Positions 7,974 through 17,584 of a stretch of DNA of 64,000 nt are shown here, one piece after another. Source of the DNA: Chryseobacterium sp. LAM-KRS1. Lineage in GTDB: Bacteria > Bacteroidota > Bacteroidia > Flavobacteriales > Weeksellaceae. The stretch is from NCBI RefSeq assembly GCF_013184525.1, contig NZ_JAAOIZ010000003.1:186001-250000 (forward strand), read 5' to 3'. The notes under the pieces were generated by a model that was given only the letters and a program-made list of their open reading frames with translations, did no database searches and had not been told where the DNA came from. Each line of letters begins with the position of its first letter. Position 1 is the stretch's first letter. The translations under genes were made by a program, and so were the position numbers.

Positions 7974-9923
7974 TTAGTCTTCTACTAATGGTTCTTTATC
8001 CAAAATTTCAAACTCGGAGTTATTGCTTATAAACTCCTGAACAATAGTTTTTAAAATTCTAACTACCTGTAATTTATCTCTTTTAACAGCAGCTAATATA
8101 ATCTGCTTGCATAGCATATCCACCTCATCGAATTCCATTATCGGATCTCTTGAGATCAAAATCTTTTCATGGTGTGTAGGAATGGTAACAGTATTATTAC
8201 TTAAAAGTTCCTCATATAATTTCTCTCCCGGTCTTAAACCAATGAAGGTAATTTTTATATCTACATCTGGCGTATAACCAGATAGTTTTATCATTCTTTT
8301 AGCAAGATCTAAAATCTTAACAGGTTCACCCATATCAAATACATAAATCTCTCCTCCATTACCCATAGTTCCTGCCTGAAGTACAAGTTCACATGCCTCA
8401 GGAATTGTCATAAAGTAACGAATAATGTCCGGGTGAGTAATCGTAACGGGACCTCCCTTTTCTATTTGCTTTCTAAAGTGAGGAATAACCGAACCGTTTG
8501 ATCCCAATACATTCCCAAAACGCGTAGTAATAAACTTAGTAGTATTTCCCGGTGAATTCTGTAAAGACTGAACAAACAATTCTGCTGCTCTTTTTGACGC
8601 CCCCATTACATTGGTAGGGTTAACAGCCTTATCGGTAGAAACCATCACAAAACGGTTTACTTTATACTTTTTCGATAATAAAGAAACGTTCTTTGTCCCT
8701 AAGATATTTACAAAAATAGCTTCATGTGGATTTTCTTCGATTAACGGAACGTGCTTGTATGCAGCCGCGTGATATACCATTGAGAACTGATAGTCTTCAA
8801 ACACTTTTTCTAATCTGTAACTGTTAGAAATATCCGCCAGTACAAATTTAAACCGTTGCTCAGGAAATTTTTCCAGAAGCTCTAATTCCAATTCATACAA
8901 TGGGGACTCTGCCTGATCAAGAACTACAATTAATGCAGGATTGAACTGCGCAACTTGCCTAACAATTTCACTTCCAATAGAACCAGCACCTCCTGTAACT
9001 AAAACATTTTTATCAAAATGTCTCTTTTTTACGTCTTCACTCTCTATTTTTATAGGTTTACGATTCAGTAAATCTTCAATCTGAAGCTGGCTGATTCCTC
9101 CAACAAGATCACTATCTCGCATCTTACTAAGTGTCGGAGCCTTCAGCACTCTTAAACCACTATCCAAAGCTAAGGTCATCCATTCTTCGATTTCCTGCTT
9201 TGTCATAATCTCCTTAATCAACAATACAGCATCAAACTGCTTGATTAATTTTTCGCTTTTAAAAAACTGATTTTTATTATAAATCTTGTAGCCCAATAGT
9301 AAGGCTCTGTTTGAATCTGATCTTCCAGTTAGAAACCCTTGTAATCGATAGGGATAGTTAGGATTATGCATAATGGCGCGAGCCAATGCTACAGAAGCCT
9401 CTCCAACGCCTACCACTGCTATTCTTACTTTAGAAGAAGCACCTTTAATATCAATTAGCATATTAAAGAATTGCTTAGTAACCATCCTAAAAAAGAACAT
9501 GATGGATACCGAAATAAGGAAATACAAAAACAGATTAGGATACAGGAAGAGCGATGTACCCATGGCCATCTGTGAAATGTAATTGATAATCAAAAGACTG
9601 ACCAATGTACTTCCTGATGATAGTATAATCTTGAAAAAATCAAAGAAAGTAGAATGTCTTATAATACCTGCATAGGTTTTGAAGACATACATAAACAGGA
9701 TATTAATCCCAATTACTAAAATCCTTTTCTGAACAACATATTCCGGAAAATTAACTTTTACATCCAGATTCCTTAAGAAAAGACGTGAAAGCAAAATTGA
9801 AAAAAAGATAATTAAAATATCGATAATGATAACCAACCATCTCGGTATATATCTCAATTTCGTGATTTTCACAATGTTATCGCCATTGTAAAGAGCATTA
9901 AAAGCTTCATGCAACTTTTTCAT
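7974..9923 (-). CDS. Membrane-bound nucleoside-diphosphate-sugar 4,6-dehydratase/epimerase (CapD/WbpM/FlaA1-like)
   Basis: A 649-residue polysaccharide biosynthesis protein. Four membrane helices occupy roughly residues 27-140. A CoA-binding-like Rossmann domain follows (VRIAVVGVGEASVALARA), and then the SDR catalytic domain with GGAGSIGSEIVRQ (about 312-324). The active-site region reads VSTDKAVNPTNVMGASKR, with Met where classical SDR enzymes have Tyr. This is the MxxxK pattern known from WbpM-type C6 dehydratases. The family acts on UDP-GlcNAc and makes the 4-keto-6-deoxy intermediate for FucNAc/QuiNAc-type sugars. It is the first gene of the polysaccharide cluster and is preceded by a -7 box at 9952-9959. 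Confidence 0.9.
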   Translation of the reverse strand: MKKLHEAFNALYNGDNIVKITKLRYIPRWLVIIIDILIIFFSILLSRLFLRNLDVKVNFPEYVVQKRILVIGINILFMYVFKTYAGIIRHSTFFDFFKIILSSGSTLVSLLIINYISQMAMGTSLFLYPNLFLYFLISVSIMFFFRMVTKQFFNMLIDIKGASSKVRIAVVGVGEASVALARAIMHNPNYPYRLQGFLTGRSDSNRALLLGYKIYNKNQFFKSEKLIKQFDAVLLIKEIMTKQEIEEWMTLALDSGLRVLKAPTLSKMRDSDLVGGISQLQIEDLLNRKPIKIESEDVKKRHFDKNVLVTGGAGSIGSEIVRQVAQFNPALIVVLDQAESPLYELELELLEKFPEQRFKFVLADISNSYRLEKVFEDYQFSMVYHAAAYKHVPLIEENPHEAIFVNILGTKNVSLLSKKYKVNRFVMVSTDKAVNPTNVMGASKRAAELFVQSLQNSPGNTTKFITTRFGNVLGSNGSVIPHFRKQIEKGGPVTITHPDIIRYFMTIPEACELVLQAGTMGNGGEIYVFDMGEPVKILDLAKRMIKLSGYTPDVDIKITFIGLRPGEKLYEELLSNNTVTIPTHHEKILISRDPIMEFDEVDMLCKQIILAAVKRDKLQVVRILKTIVQEFISNNSEFEILDKEPLVED

Positions 9924-10361
9924 TCAACATTAGGTGATTTTATTAGCGGGGCAAAGGTAATAGATATTATTCATAATTTTAATGCAATTGTTTAATTTCT
10001 TTTTTCTACTTTATCTATTTCCAATAAAAATTATTTCTAACACATATTATTGTCTATAAAAAAATTTATACACAATCTCCATACTTTTTACGCTATTTAT
10101 ATCATATTTTCATTGTTTTTCAGATATAAATTTCAAAATATAAATATTGCAAACCACATGCATTTTTCGTGCCACTTACTTTAATTTCTTTTAAAATTTT
10201 AATTTTTTTTTAATAAAACAATGTAAGATATTACATATAAAAGTCTTATATAAAACTACAGCTCAATTCACAGTATAATTGTTATAATTTATTATCCTTA
10301 AAATTTCAACAAAGCTATTTTTTTTAAACAGAAAATAAACGGAACGTAAATTACATATATA
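9924..10361. other. Long AT-rich intergenic region upstream of the polysaccharide operon
   Basis: There is no supportable gene in 438 bp. Besides the -7 box at 9952-9959, a second match TAGCTTTG lies on the minus strand at 10310-10317 and would give a leader of nearly 400 nt. A short inverted repeat (ATGTAA-N4-TTACAT, 10221-10236) lies in between. No terminator hairpin is evident after recX. The length and the extra -7 match fit a regulated promoter region, but this is inference. Confidence 0.4.
9952..9959 (-). promoter_or_regulatory. Candidate -7 box (TACCTTTG) for the polysaccharide operon
   Basis: On the minus strand the sequence is TACCTTTG, an exact match to the Bacteroidota -7 consensus TAnnTTTG. 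It ends 29 nt before the capD-like start codon. No TTG lies at the ideal 17-20 nt spacing; the nearest is about 25 nt upstream, so the -33 element is uncertain. Confidence 0.55.
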
Positions 10362-10823
10362 TTAATTCTCAAGAACCTGCAGGATTATTTCATATTCGTA
10401 CCCCTTGCCTATTAAATAACTGATTGTTTTCGTTTTTCTCTGGTACTCTTTCAGCCCACTGGATTTGGAATAGTGATCATCAAACATCTTTTTAAGGGTT
10501 TTAAAATAATCGTCCTCATCTATTTCATTAAAGCAGGATTGAATAAGCTTTTCGGAAATTTGCTTTTGCTTTAAATTCATCCGAATCTTATTTCTCCCCC
10601 AGTGCTTTATATAAAACTTTCCCCTGATATAACTTCTTACAAACCTCTCCTCATTCAGATAATTTTCCTGAATCAGATATAAAAGAATCTCCTCTTTAGC
10701 TTCGTTGATCAGCATGAATTCTTTCATCTTTTGTTCAACTTCAGCATGACATCGGTCCTGATAAACACAATAGTTAACCAGCTTTTGTTTGATTTCTTCA
10801 AAAGTATAAGATTTCTTATCCAT
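10362..10823 (-). CDS. recX: Regulatory protein RecX
   Basis: A 153-residue, mostly helical, charged protein. The spacing of tandem three-helix RecX repeats is visible in YCVYQDRCHAEVEQKM, IQENYLNEERFVRSYIRGKF and WGRNKIRMNLKQKQI. The last is the most conserved stretch of the family. RecX binds RecA filaments and modulates RecA ATPase and strand exchange in the cytoplasm. The length is typical. The gene is separate from recA here. It follows glyA on the same strand, but a strong hairpin lies between them, so it probably has its own promoter in the short gap. Confidence 0.85.
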   Translation of the reverse strand: MDKKSYTFEEIKQKLVNYCVYQDRCHAEVEQKMKEFMLINEAKEEILLYLIQENYLNEERFVRSYIRGKFYIKHWGRNKIRMNLKQKQISEKLIQSCFNEIDEDDYFKTLKKMFDDHYSKSSGLKEYQRKTKTISYLIGKGYEYEIILQVLEN

Positions 10824-10831
10824 ATATTATA

Positions 10832-10861
10832 AAAAAAGAATGAGCAAAGTGCCCATTCTTA
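10832..10861 (-). terminator. Intrinsic terminator after glyA
   Basis: Read on the minus strand, a hairpin with arms AAGAATG...CATTCTT, inner GCA/TGC pairs and a short loop is followed by a run of T. It begins about 20 nt after the glyA stop and ends before the recX start. Confidence 0.8.
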
Positions 10862-10882
10862 GTATTTAAATTGAAGTAAAAT

Positions 10883-12148
10883 TTAGTAATTAAACAAAGC
10901 TTTCCCTTCCATTAATTCATTTACTTTCTTTTTTACAGATGCAATAACTTCTTCATTCTTGATATTATCAACAACCTCGGAGATGAGTTCTGAAATAGTT
11001 TCCATATCCTGCTCTTTTAATCCTCTTGTTGTAATTGCTGCAGTTCCTAGTCTGATTCCAGATGTAGTAAATGGTGATTTATCATCAAAAGGAACCATAT
11101 TTTTGTTACATGTAATATCTGCCAGAACTAATGCTTTTTCAGTCTCTTTACCATTAACGCCTTTATTTCTAAGATCGACAAGCATTAAGTGGTTATCTGT
11201 CCCCCCGCTCACAATATCAAACCCTCTACTGATCATTGCCTTTGCTAAAGCTTGAGCATTAGATTTAACTTGTTTTGCATAAGTCTCAAACTGAGTATCC
11301 AAAGCTTCTCCAAAAGCAATTGCTTTACCAGCAATCACATGTTCAAGAGGTCCTCCTTGAATTCCAGGAAATACTGCACCATCTAAAACCTGACTCATCA
11401 TTTTGATCTCTCCTTTAGGTGTCTTATGACCATACGTGTTTTCGAAATCTTTACCCATCATGATCATTCCTCCTCTTGGCCCTCTTAGTGTTTTATGAGT
11501 AGTTGTAGTTACTACGTGGCAATGTTCAAATGGAGAATTCAGCAATCCCTTTGCAACCAAACCTGCCGGGTGCGCAATGTCAGCCCACAGAGTAGCACCT
11601 ACTTCATCTGCCACCTCTCTGAATTTTGCATAATCCAGGTCTCTGGAGTAAGCGGAAAAACCGGCAATAAGCATTTTGGGCCTTTCTCTCAAAGCAACTT
11701 CTCTCATTTGATCGTAATCGATCAAACCTGTTTCCTGTTGTACGCCATAAGAAACAACATTATACTGAATTCCTGAAAAATTAACGGCTGAACCATGAGT
11801 CAGATGTCCTCCCATGGAAAGATCCATTCCCATAATTTTATCTCCGGGTTTCAAAACGGCAAGGTAAATAGCTGCATTAGCCTGAGATCCGGAGTGAGGC
11901 TGAACATTTACATAGTCAACTCCAAAAAGCTCCTTTGCTCTGTTTATTGCTAATGTTTCGACCTCATCTACTATTTCGCATCCACCATAATACCTTTTAC
12001 CAGGGTACCCTTCTGCGTATTTATTTGTTAATACACTCCCCATCGCCTTCATTACATTATCAGAAACAAAATTTTCCGATGCTATAAGCTCCAATCCATG
12101 AGTTTGTCTTTGTTTTTCCTTTTCAATCAGGTCGAAAATAATATCCAT
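10883..12148 (-). CDS. glyA: Serine hydroxymethyltransferase
   Basis: A 421-residue PLP enzyme that converts serine and tetrahydrofolate to glycine and 5,10-methylene-THF in the cytoplasm, feeding one-carbon metabolism. The motif [14 protein letters not shown] places the PLP lysine at K219. Other family motifs are LIASENFVS (21-29), [15 protein letters not shown] (42-56), QPHSGSQAN and [12 protein letters not shown]. The length matches bacterial GlyA. A -7 box lies 30 nt upstream and a strong terminator follows, so it is monocistronic. Confidence 0.97.
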   Translation of the reverse strand: MDIIFDLIEKEKQRQTHGLELIASENFVSDNVMKAMGSVLTNKYAEGYPGKRYYGGCEIVDEVETLAINRAKELFGVDYVNVQPHSGSQANAAIYLAVLKPGDKIMGMDLSMGGHLTHGSAVNFSGIQYNVVSYGVQQETGLIDYDQMREVALRERPKMLIAGFSAYSRDLDYAKFREVADEVGATLWADIAHPAGLVAKGLLNSPFEHCHVVTTTTHKTLRGPRGGMIMMGKDFENTYGHKTPKGEIKMMSQVLDGAVFPGIQGGPLEHVIAGKAIAFGEALDTQFETYAKQVKSNAQALAKAMISRGFDIVSGGTDNHLMLVDLRNKGVNGKETEKALVLADITCNKNMVPFDDKSPFTTSGIRLGTAAITTRGLKEQDMETISELISEVVDNIKNEEVIASVKKKVNELMEGKALFNY

Positions 12149-12177
12149 TTACTTTTAGTTTTTGAGATTTTTCACCC

Positions 12178-12185
12178 CAAATGTA
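12178..12185 (-). promoter_or_regulatory. Candidate -7 box (TACATTTG) for glyA
   Basis: Minus-strand TACATTTG is an exact TAnnTTTG match, 29 nt before the glyA ATG. No convincing -33 TTG at standard spacing is visible. Confidence 0.55.
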
Positions 12186-12312
12186 CGGAATTTTCAACAA
12201 GATTTTATTCATAAAAATATGATTTTTGGGATAAAATAATATAAAACACAATTTATTTCTCAATCCCTATCTAGCTTAAAATCTCAGTGAAAAAGTGCCC
12301 ATCACTTCTTAT

Positions 12313-12351
12313 AAAAAAATATTCCCTGCTATATTAATACAGCAAGGAATA
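12313..12351 (-). terminator. Intrinsic terminator after the thioredoxin-reductase-like gene
   Basis: On the minus strand a stem of about 15 bp (including two G-U pairs, arms TATTCCTTGC / GCAGGGAATA) with a 2-nt loop is followed by seven T. It lies about 20 nt after the stop at 12373. Confidence 0.85.
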
Positions 12352-12372
12352 CTAAAAACACTTAAAATTTAA

Positions 12373-13278
12373 TTAAAATTCTTCTTCAATAAGCTCCTTA
12401 TTTACCATAGCACCAACGGTATTTCCAGATCCGACAGCATTTGCTACAGATCTCATCATTGAAGAGCTATCACCACAGGCATAAACACCATACACATTGG
12501 TTTTATAAAAAGCATCTGTTTTTATATGGCCTGACTCAGTTATTTCGATGCCTAAATCCTGTGAAACGTTTATATTTTGCTCAAAAGGAACTTTAGCATA
12601 GACAGCTTTTAAAGAAACTTTTGATCCGTCTTTAAAGACGACACTTTCAATGATCCCGTTCCTATGCTTCAATTCCGTAATTTCATTTTCATTGATATTA
12701 ATTTTTTTTTCTTGTAACTTTCTGATCTGATCTTCTGTGAGCTCTGCCTTTCCATTGGTAAACAGAGTAAGGTCTTTCGTCCAATGTGAAATCATTTTTG
12801 AAAACTCATAGGCAAAATCGCCATTACCCATAATTCCTGTTTTCTCATTTTTCACTTCGTACCCATGACAATACGGACAGTGTAAAACAGAAATCCCCCA
12901 ACAATCTTTGAATCCTGGAATAAGTGGCTTTATATCATTAATTCCAGTGGCAATAATCAATTTCTTAGATTTGAATCTTTCTAGTGACTGAGTTTCGACT
13001 TCAAATCCGTTATCTATTTTCAGAAGTTTACTCGCAATACCATCATAAAACTTTACAGAACTATATTTTTTCACCTGAGATTTAGCCTCATCACTAATCT
13101 CCCGGGGAGTCCTTCCATCTTGTGTCAGAAAATTATGAGAATAAGGTGTTTGCTCATTGCAAGGTTTTCCTCCATCAATAATTAATACATTTCTCAAAGA
13201 TCTTCCTAAAGCCATTGCAGCTGAAAGACCAGCATAACTGCCTCCAATTATTATAACATCATAAGGGTTTACTTCCAT
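12373..13278 (-). CDS. NAD(P)/FAD-dependent oxidoreductase, thioredoxin-reductase-like
   Basis: A 301-residue flavoprotein with two dinucleotide folds. The FAD loop is IIGGSYAGLSAAMALGR (10-26). The redox pair C134-P-Y-C137 sits in LHCPYCHGYE, the position of the disulfide in thioredoxin reductases. The second loop MGNGDFAYEFS (150-160) departs from the usual GxGxxA, so NADPH affinity is uncertain. The FAD tail YACGDSSSMMRSVANAVGSGN is conserved. It probably reduces a small thiol protein, but the true TrxB of the genome is likely elsewhere, because TrxB proteins usually have CATC or similar. Its promoter has both boxes (13300-13329) and it ends at a strong terminator. Confidence 0.85.
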   Translation of the reverse strand: MEVNPYDVIIIGGSYAGLSAAMALGRSLRNVLIIDGGKPCNEQTPYSHNFLTQDGRTPREISDEAKSQVKKYSSVKFYDGIASKLLKIDNGFEVETQSLERFKSKKLIIATGINDIKPLIPGFKDCWGISVLHCPYCHGYEVKNEKTGIMGNGDFAYEFSKMISHWTKDLTLFTNGKAELTEDQIRKLQEKKININENEITELKHRNGIIESVVFKDGSKVSLKAVYAKVPFEQNINVSQDLGIEITESGHIKTDAFYKTNVYGVYACGDSSSMMRSVANAVGSGNTVGAMVNKELIEEEF

Positions 13279-13299
13279 GGTCTGAAATAAAATTTAAGA

Positions 13300-13329
13300 C
13301 AAAGATAAAATAATTTTTTAATAATGCAA
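13300..13329 (-). promoter_or_regulatory. Promoter TTG-N19-TATCTTTG for the oxidoreductase
   Basis: On the minus strand TTG (13327-13329) is followed after 19 nt by TATCTTTG (13300-13307), a full match to the Bacteroidota -33/-7 pattern. The start codon is 21 nt further on. Confidence 0.7.
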
Positions 13330-13352
13330 TAAAGTTGCAATAATGAATTATT

Positions 13353-14873
13353 TCAAAATTCCCTTTTATTATCATCGATCTCATTTTTTAATTTCGGTCT
13401 AACATCTATTTTTGCCCGACTGAAACTAAAAATAAGAGTACCTTTTTCTCTGGCAAAAGGATTGGTAATAGAATCAGCTTTTCTTGAAATTTCAAAGTAA
13501 GGACCAGTCTCTTTTAGCTCATCATCATTATCATTATCTTTTATTCTTATCAAGTTAAAATATTTGTCTTTAAGATCAAACCAGTTGATATAATCGGCAT
13601 TAAATGAGACAGCTTTTATTCCCATCTTTGAATAATAGTTAATAGCTCCAGCTTGACCATAATTATCACATAAAACTAAAGTCTTTCCTATCTTTGATAA
13701 TTTATAATATTCTTTATCTACTTTTTGTGCTAATTCTTTCCACCCTTGCATATCTGCAAAATCCTGAGGTAATGAGTGATCCTTTCCATCCTCCCATCTC
13801 AACAATCCAAATTTTTTATAACGCTCCGGATTATTCACAATAAACTCAGGACTCTTATTAGGAAACAAAATACGATACATGGGAATAAATAATAGTATGG
13901 GAAAAAGTATACAGAGTGGTTTAAGAAATCTTTTCCATCCGCTTTCTAAAATGTGATCCAAATAAGCTGACCCAAAGGCAATATAAACAGGATAAAGACC
14001 AATTGCATAATAATCTTTAGCTTTAAAAAAGACAAACAGAGATATTGCAATTACATATCCCCAAAAGAAAAATCTGAACTTTTCAAATGGTTTGTAAAAT
14101 AACAGGGCGTAGAAAGCCAATATGATAACAAACGTAACTCCTATAAAGAATAGTAATTGAGATTTAAAAAAGTCAAATCTATTCACATTGACCAATTGAT
14201 TCTCTGAAAGCTGCTTCATATGATGAATAACAGGGAAGTTATTATTATACTGCCATAAGAGATTAGGAAAAATAATAACTAAAGTTACAAGTGCAGCCCA
14301 ATAGGTGTGCTTGTTTGCAAAGATCTTTCTTTGGCCTGTTAACAAAAGTGCAGGGATAAAACCCAATGCCAGAAAAGCAATATTATATTTATTTAAAATA
14401 CCCAAACCAAAAATTATCCCACCGGAATAAAGCCATTTTATTTTCTCTGTATATATGTATTTAATTAAAATATAAAAGAATAAAGTCCATAAAAACACTT
14501 CCGAAGAGTTAGGCTGAAAAAACATATTTAATCGCAAAAGCACAGAAAATAATAGCCCAAAAGAAGCCAAAATCTGAGCAAACAATCCTCCTTTTAACTC
14601 TTCAATGATCTTCCACACCACAACTATAGTCAGCGCCCCAAATAAAGCCGGAAAAAATCTAACCCAGAATACTGATCTACCTAATATTTTAATTAACCAT
14701 GCCACCCAAGAACTAACTGGTGGAACGGACAAATATCCCCACGCAAGATGATCTCCCTGATCAATATGAAGAAACTCATCCCGGTGTAATTCGTATTCGG
14801 GGTTAATCAATAAATATTGAAGAATAAATTTTGCAATAATAAAAGCGAAAAGAATAAGATAGCTTTTCTTCAT
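13353..14873 (-). CDS. Integral membrane glycosyltransferase, GT39/ArnT-like
   Basis: A 506-residue protein with about ten hydrophobic segments. An N-terminal ELHRDEFLHIDQGDHLAWG segment (about residues 28-46) carries acidic residues in the first periplasmic loop, as in the PMT/ArnT superfamily. A soluble C-terminal region of about 150 residues follows (from ILFPNKSPEF). Such enzymes move a sugar from a polyprenyl-phosphate donor to a lipid or protein on the outside of the inner membrane. Donor and acceptor are unknown. It stands alone between the oxidoreductase and the efflux operon. A few bases of overlap or coupling with neighbours are not seen. Confidence 0.8.
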   Translation of the reverse strand: MKKSYLILFAFIIAKFILQYLLINPEYELHRDEFLHIDQGDHLAWGYLSVPPVSSWVAWLIKILGRSVFWVRFFPALFGALTIVVVWKIIEELKGGLFAQILASFGLLFSVLLRLNMFFQPNSSEVFLWTLFFYILIKYIYTEKIKWLYSGGIIFGLGILNKYNIAFLALGFIPALLLTGQRKIFANKHTYWAALVTLVIIFPNLLWQYNNNFPVIHHMKQLSENQLVNVNRFDFFKSQLLFFIGVTFVIILAFYALLFYKPFEKFRFFFWGYVIAISLFVFFKAKDYYAIGLYPVYIAFGSAYLDHILESGWKRFLKPLCILFPILLFIPMYRILFPNKSPEFIVNNPERYKKFGLLRWEDGKDHSLPQDFADMQGWKELAQKVDKEYYKLSKIGKTLVLCDNYGQAGAINYYSKMGIKAVSFNADYINWFDLKDKYFNLIRIKDNDNDDELKETGPYFEISRKADSITNPFAREKGTLIFSFSRAKIDVRPKLKNEIDDNKREF

Positions 14874-14970
14874 AGGTAAAAGTTTGAAATTAAAATTAAG
14901 ACATTTTAAGATTGCTATTCATTACATTTTCAAACCTTGTTTAACGGAATAGGCAACAACTTTAATGAGC

Positions 14971-14999
14971 AAAAAAATCCCGGAAATAAATTCCCGGGA
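14971..14999 (-). terminator. Intrinsic terminator of the efflux operon
   Basis: On the minus strand the arms TCCCGGGAA / TTTCCGGGA (9 bp, one G-U) with loop TTTA are followed by seven T. It lies about 30 nt after the adaptor gene stop. Confidence 0.9.
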
Positions 15000-15028
15000 C
15001 TGTAGATAAAATGTATCTGATTAGTTTA

Positions 15029-16222
15029 TTATTTTTTCTTTTCTTTAAGTTCCTCTTTGTCCTTATCTGATGGGTTCCACACTTTTACTTCAGAATTTTT
15101 ATCTATTCCTGAAAGAATCTGAACATTGATCCCGTCACTGGCTCCTAATTTCACATATACTTTTTTGAATTTTCCATCAGGTTGCTTTACCTCAACAAAA
15201 GATCTGTCTTTACCGTTGTTTTTCTCATATTGAATAAGAGATTCATCAAGCAATAATGCATTCTTTTGGGAATTCAATACAATCTCTCCATTTGCTGAAA
15301 ATCCAGCTCTGATGTATTCATTATTAGGATTGGTTACATCACCTTCTACAGGAAATTTTATCGTTCCCAGATTGTCTTTTCCCTTAGGAGCAATCATTGT
15401 TAATTTCCCCGGAAAAGTTTTGTTCTGCAAGGCACCAATTACAATATTCATAGGCATACCCTGTTTTAGTTTTCCCGCCTGAGCTTCATCAATCTCTCCC
15501 TGAAAGATCAGTGAATTAAGATCAGCAATAGAGCAAATCGTTGTTCCCGCGTTGAAAGAGTTCGCTTCAATAACCTGGCTTCCTACTTTTACAGGAACAT
15601 CAAGCACAGTTCCTGCAGCTTTTGAACGTATTTGCGTTGTAGCAAAACCCTGAAGTTCAGGAGTTGCTCCGGTTTTCACAATTTGTAATCTCTTCTGAGC
15701 CGTCTGGAATTGCTGGTTTGCGTTTTTAAGAGTCTGTTGCTGAGAATACAATTGTTGTTGAGAGTTTAAATAATCCTGCTTGGAAATAACTCCCTGACTA
15801 TACAATTTCTGTTGCATATCAAATTGTTTCTGCATGTTATCTACATTCAGCTTGGCATTGCTGATCTGAAGCTGCGCATTCTGAACTTCCTGCTGTGCAT
15901 TGTTTACATCTGCGATATTTGGAATAATCCTAACCGTTGCAACCAATTGTCCAGCAACTACTTTATCCCCTTCATCAACTAAAATTTTATCAATAATCCC
16001 TGCAATATTAGGCTTGATCTCGATTTCTTCTTTTGGTATAATTTTCCCTGTCGCCATGACTTTATCATCCATATTCTGGACCGTTGGTTTTCGCGTAAGG
16101 AACGCTTCACTCTCTTTAGAATTGGATTTGATCAGATAACCGATTCCCGAGAATAATGCCACTGCAAATAAAAGCCCCAACAGTATATAAATGGCTTTTT
16201 TCCAAGTGAATTTCTTTTTCAT
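15029..16222 (-). CDS. Efflux periplasmic adaptor subunit (MacA/HlyD-like)
   Basis: A 397-residue membrane-fusion protein. One N-terminal membrane anchor lies at about residues 10-27. A lipoyl half-motif follows (IKPNIAGIIDKILVDEGDKVVAGQLVA). A hairpin of two Gln-rich helices (about 95-180, VQNAQLQISNAK to QQFQTAQKRL) then leads to the second lipoyl half and beta-barrel domains. The family bridges an inner-membrane transporter to a TolC channel. It is the last gene of a four-gene operon with an ABC ATPase and two MacB-like permeases. No TolC-like gene is present in the window. The Lys/Glu-rich tail (DKDKEELKEKKK) is unusual only in charge. Confidence 0.9.
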   Translation of the reverse strand: MKKKFTWKKAIYILLGLLFAVALFSGIGYLIKSNSKESEAFLTRKPTVQNMDDKVMATGKIIPKEEIEIKPNIAGIIDKILVDEGDKVVAGQLVATVRIIPNIADVNNAQQEVQNAQLQISNAKLNVDNMQKQFDMQQKLYSQGVISKQDYLNSQQQLYSQQQTLKNANQQFQTAQKRLQIVKTGATPELQGFATTQIRSKAAGTVLDVPVKVGSQVIEANSFNAGTTICSIADLNSLIFQGEIDEAQAGKLKQGMPMNIVIGALQNKTFPGKLTMIAPKGKDNLGTIKFPVEGDVTNPNNEYIRAGFSANGEIVLNSQKNALLLDESLIQYEKNNGKDRSFVEVKQPDGKFKKVYVKLGASDGINVQILSGIDKNSEVKVWNPSDKDKEELKEKKK

Positions 16223-16253
16223 ATATCTAGTTTATTTTTTATTTAAATGGTTT

Positions 16254-17525
16254 TTATTCAGTTCTTAACGCTTCAATAGGTCTGATTTTAACAGCTCTCT
16301 GAGCTGGAATCATTCCGATAATCAATCCTAAAACTACCATCACCGCCATGGCAGCAAATACATTTCCGTAGTTTACCGTAGGATTATAAAATGGAAAGGC
16401 ATCCTGATTCTGTGTAGCCATATTCAGGACCATTAGGACGAATATTCCCAACATGAATCCTAATAACCCTGAGGATAGTGTAATTACAACACTTTCCAGC
16501 AGAATCTGATTTCTTACTTCTGAAGGTTTGGCTCCTAATGCTCTTCGGATCCCTATTTCTTTTGTTCTCTCTTTTACCGTAATCAGTAAGATATTTGAGA
16601 TCGCAATAACTCCCGCAAGAATCGTAAGTGTTCCTACAATAATTGTTAATAGCTGCATTCCGGTTAAGAATCCGGTTAATTTTCCAAATTCTTTTCCAAG
16701 GTTGAAGCTTCCAAATGCATTTGTATCTTCAGGTGAAACTTTATTTTTAAGCTTTAATACCTGTTTTACTTTTTCTTCCACAATCTTTAAATCGGCATCC
16801 GGCCTGCTGACAATAGCAAACATATCAATATTGTCTCCCGCATTATACATTTTCGTGTATGAAGAAAGAGGGATGAAGACAGTACGGTCATTTTCAAAAC
16901 CGCCTCCTTTTTTCACTCTGAAAACACCGATAATATTAAAGAAAAGCCCTTTTATATTTATTGATTTACCAATAGGATTTTCTTTCTTTTTGGAATTAAA
17001 AAAGTTTTTATATACCTCTTCTCCGATCACGGCAACATTTTTATTGCCTGATAAATCGGCATCGTTTATATAGCGTCCGAAAATAAGTTTCTTTTCAGAA
17101 ATTTTATTTCCCACAGGATAATCCCCTGTAAGAGAATAGGTAGCACTTTTCCCGTTTCTTGACATAGATTCTCCGGGTGTTCCTGTAAAACTTCCCCGAG
17201 CATTCTGTGGTGAAATGTAATCTATTTCAGGAATTTTTCTTTTAAGCATTTCCATATCCGGCAAATGCAGTTTCATCTCTCTCCCTTTTGGAAAACCTTC
17301 GTATGGAATAGAGGTTTTCTGAGCCCATAGAAAAATAGAATTCGTTGCAAAGCCTGAAAATAATTTATCGAAACCATTCTCCATTCCTTTTGCTGCTCCC
17401 AGCAAACTTACGTATAAAAACATACCCCAACCCACCCCGATCATGGTAAGGAATGTCCGAAGTTTATTATTTCTCAGTGAATAATAAATTTCCTGCCAGG
17501 TATCCTTTTTAAATAAGATGTTCAT
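16254..17525 (-). CDS. ABC transporter permease, MacB/FtsX family
   Basis: A 423-residue permease with one N-terminal membrane helix (about 21-44). A periplasmic MacB_PCD domain is next, and three C-terminal helices (about 285-310, 335-365, 380-410) form the FtsX domain. The short motif ITVKERTKEIGIRRALGAKP at the cytoplasmic loop is a hallmark of the family. It ends IKPIEALRTE, the same as the next permease, showing duplication. MacB-like systems drive periplasmic substrates into a TolC-type channel by a mechanical pump. The two paralogous half-permeases probably form a heterodimer with the shared ATPase. Confidence 0.92.
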   Translation of the reverse strand: MNILFKKDTWQEIYYSLRNNKLRTFLTMIGVGWGMFLYVSLLGAAKGMENGFDKLFSGFATNSIFLWAQKTSIPYEGFPKGREMKLHLPDMEMLKRKIPEIDYISPQNARGSFTGTPGESMSRNGKSATYSLTGDYPVGNKISEKKLIFGRYINDADLSGNKNVAVIGEEVYKNFFNSKKKENPIGKSINIKGLFFNIIGVFRVKKGGGFENDRTVFIPLSSYTKMYNAGDNIDMFAIVSRPDADLKIVEEKVKQVLKLKNKVSPEDTNAFGSFNLGKEFGKLTGFLTGMQLLTIIVGTLTILAGVIAISNILLITVKERTKEIGIRRALGAKPSEVRNQILLESVVITLSSGLLGFMLGIFVLMVLNMATQNQDAFPFYNPTVNYGNVFAAMAVMVVLGLIIGMIPAQRAVKIRPIEALRTE

Positions 17526-17584
17526 TGGTGTTAGTTATGAGTTTGATTTATACTTTTTTTATAATTATGTACGAACATCAGCTA

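Noticed and set aside
10221-10236. Inverted repeat ATGTAA-N4-TTACAT upstream of the polysaccharide operon
   Set aside because: Six-base arms in very AT-rich DNA are expected by chance.
16528-17073. 181-residue frame on the plus strand
   Set aside because: It is the shadow of the MacB-like permease gene on the other strand, which has clear domains throughout.
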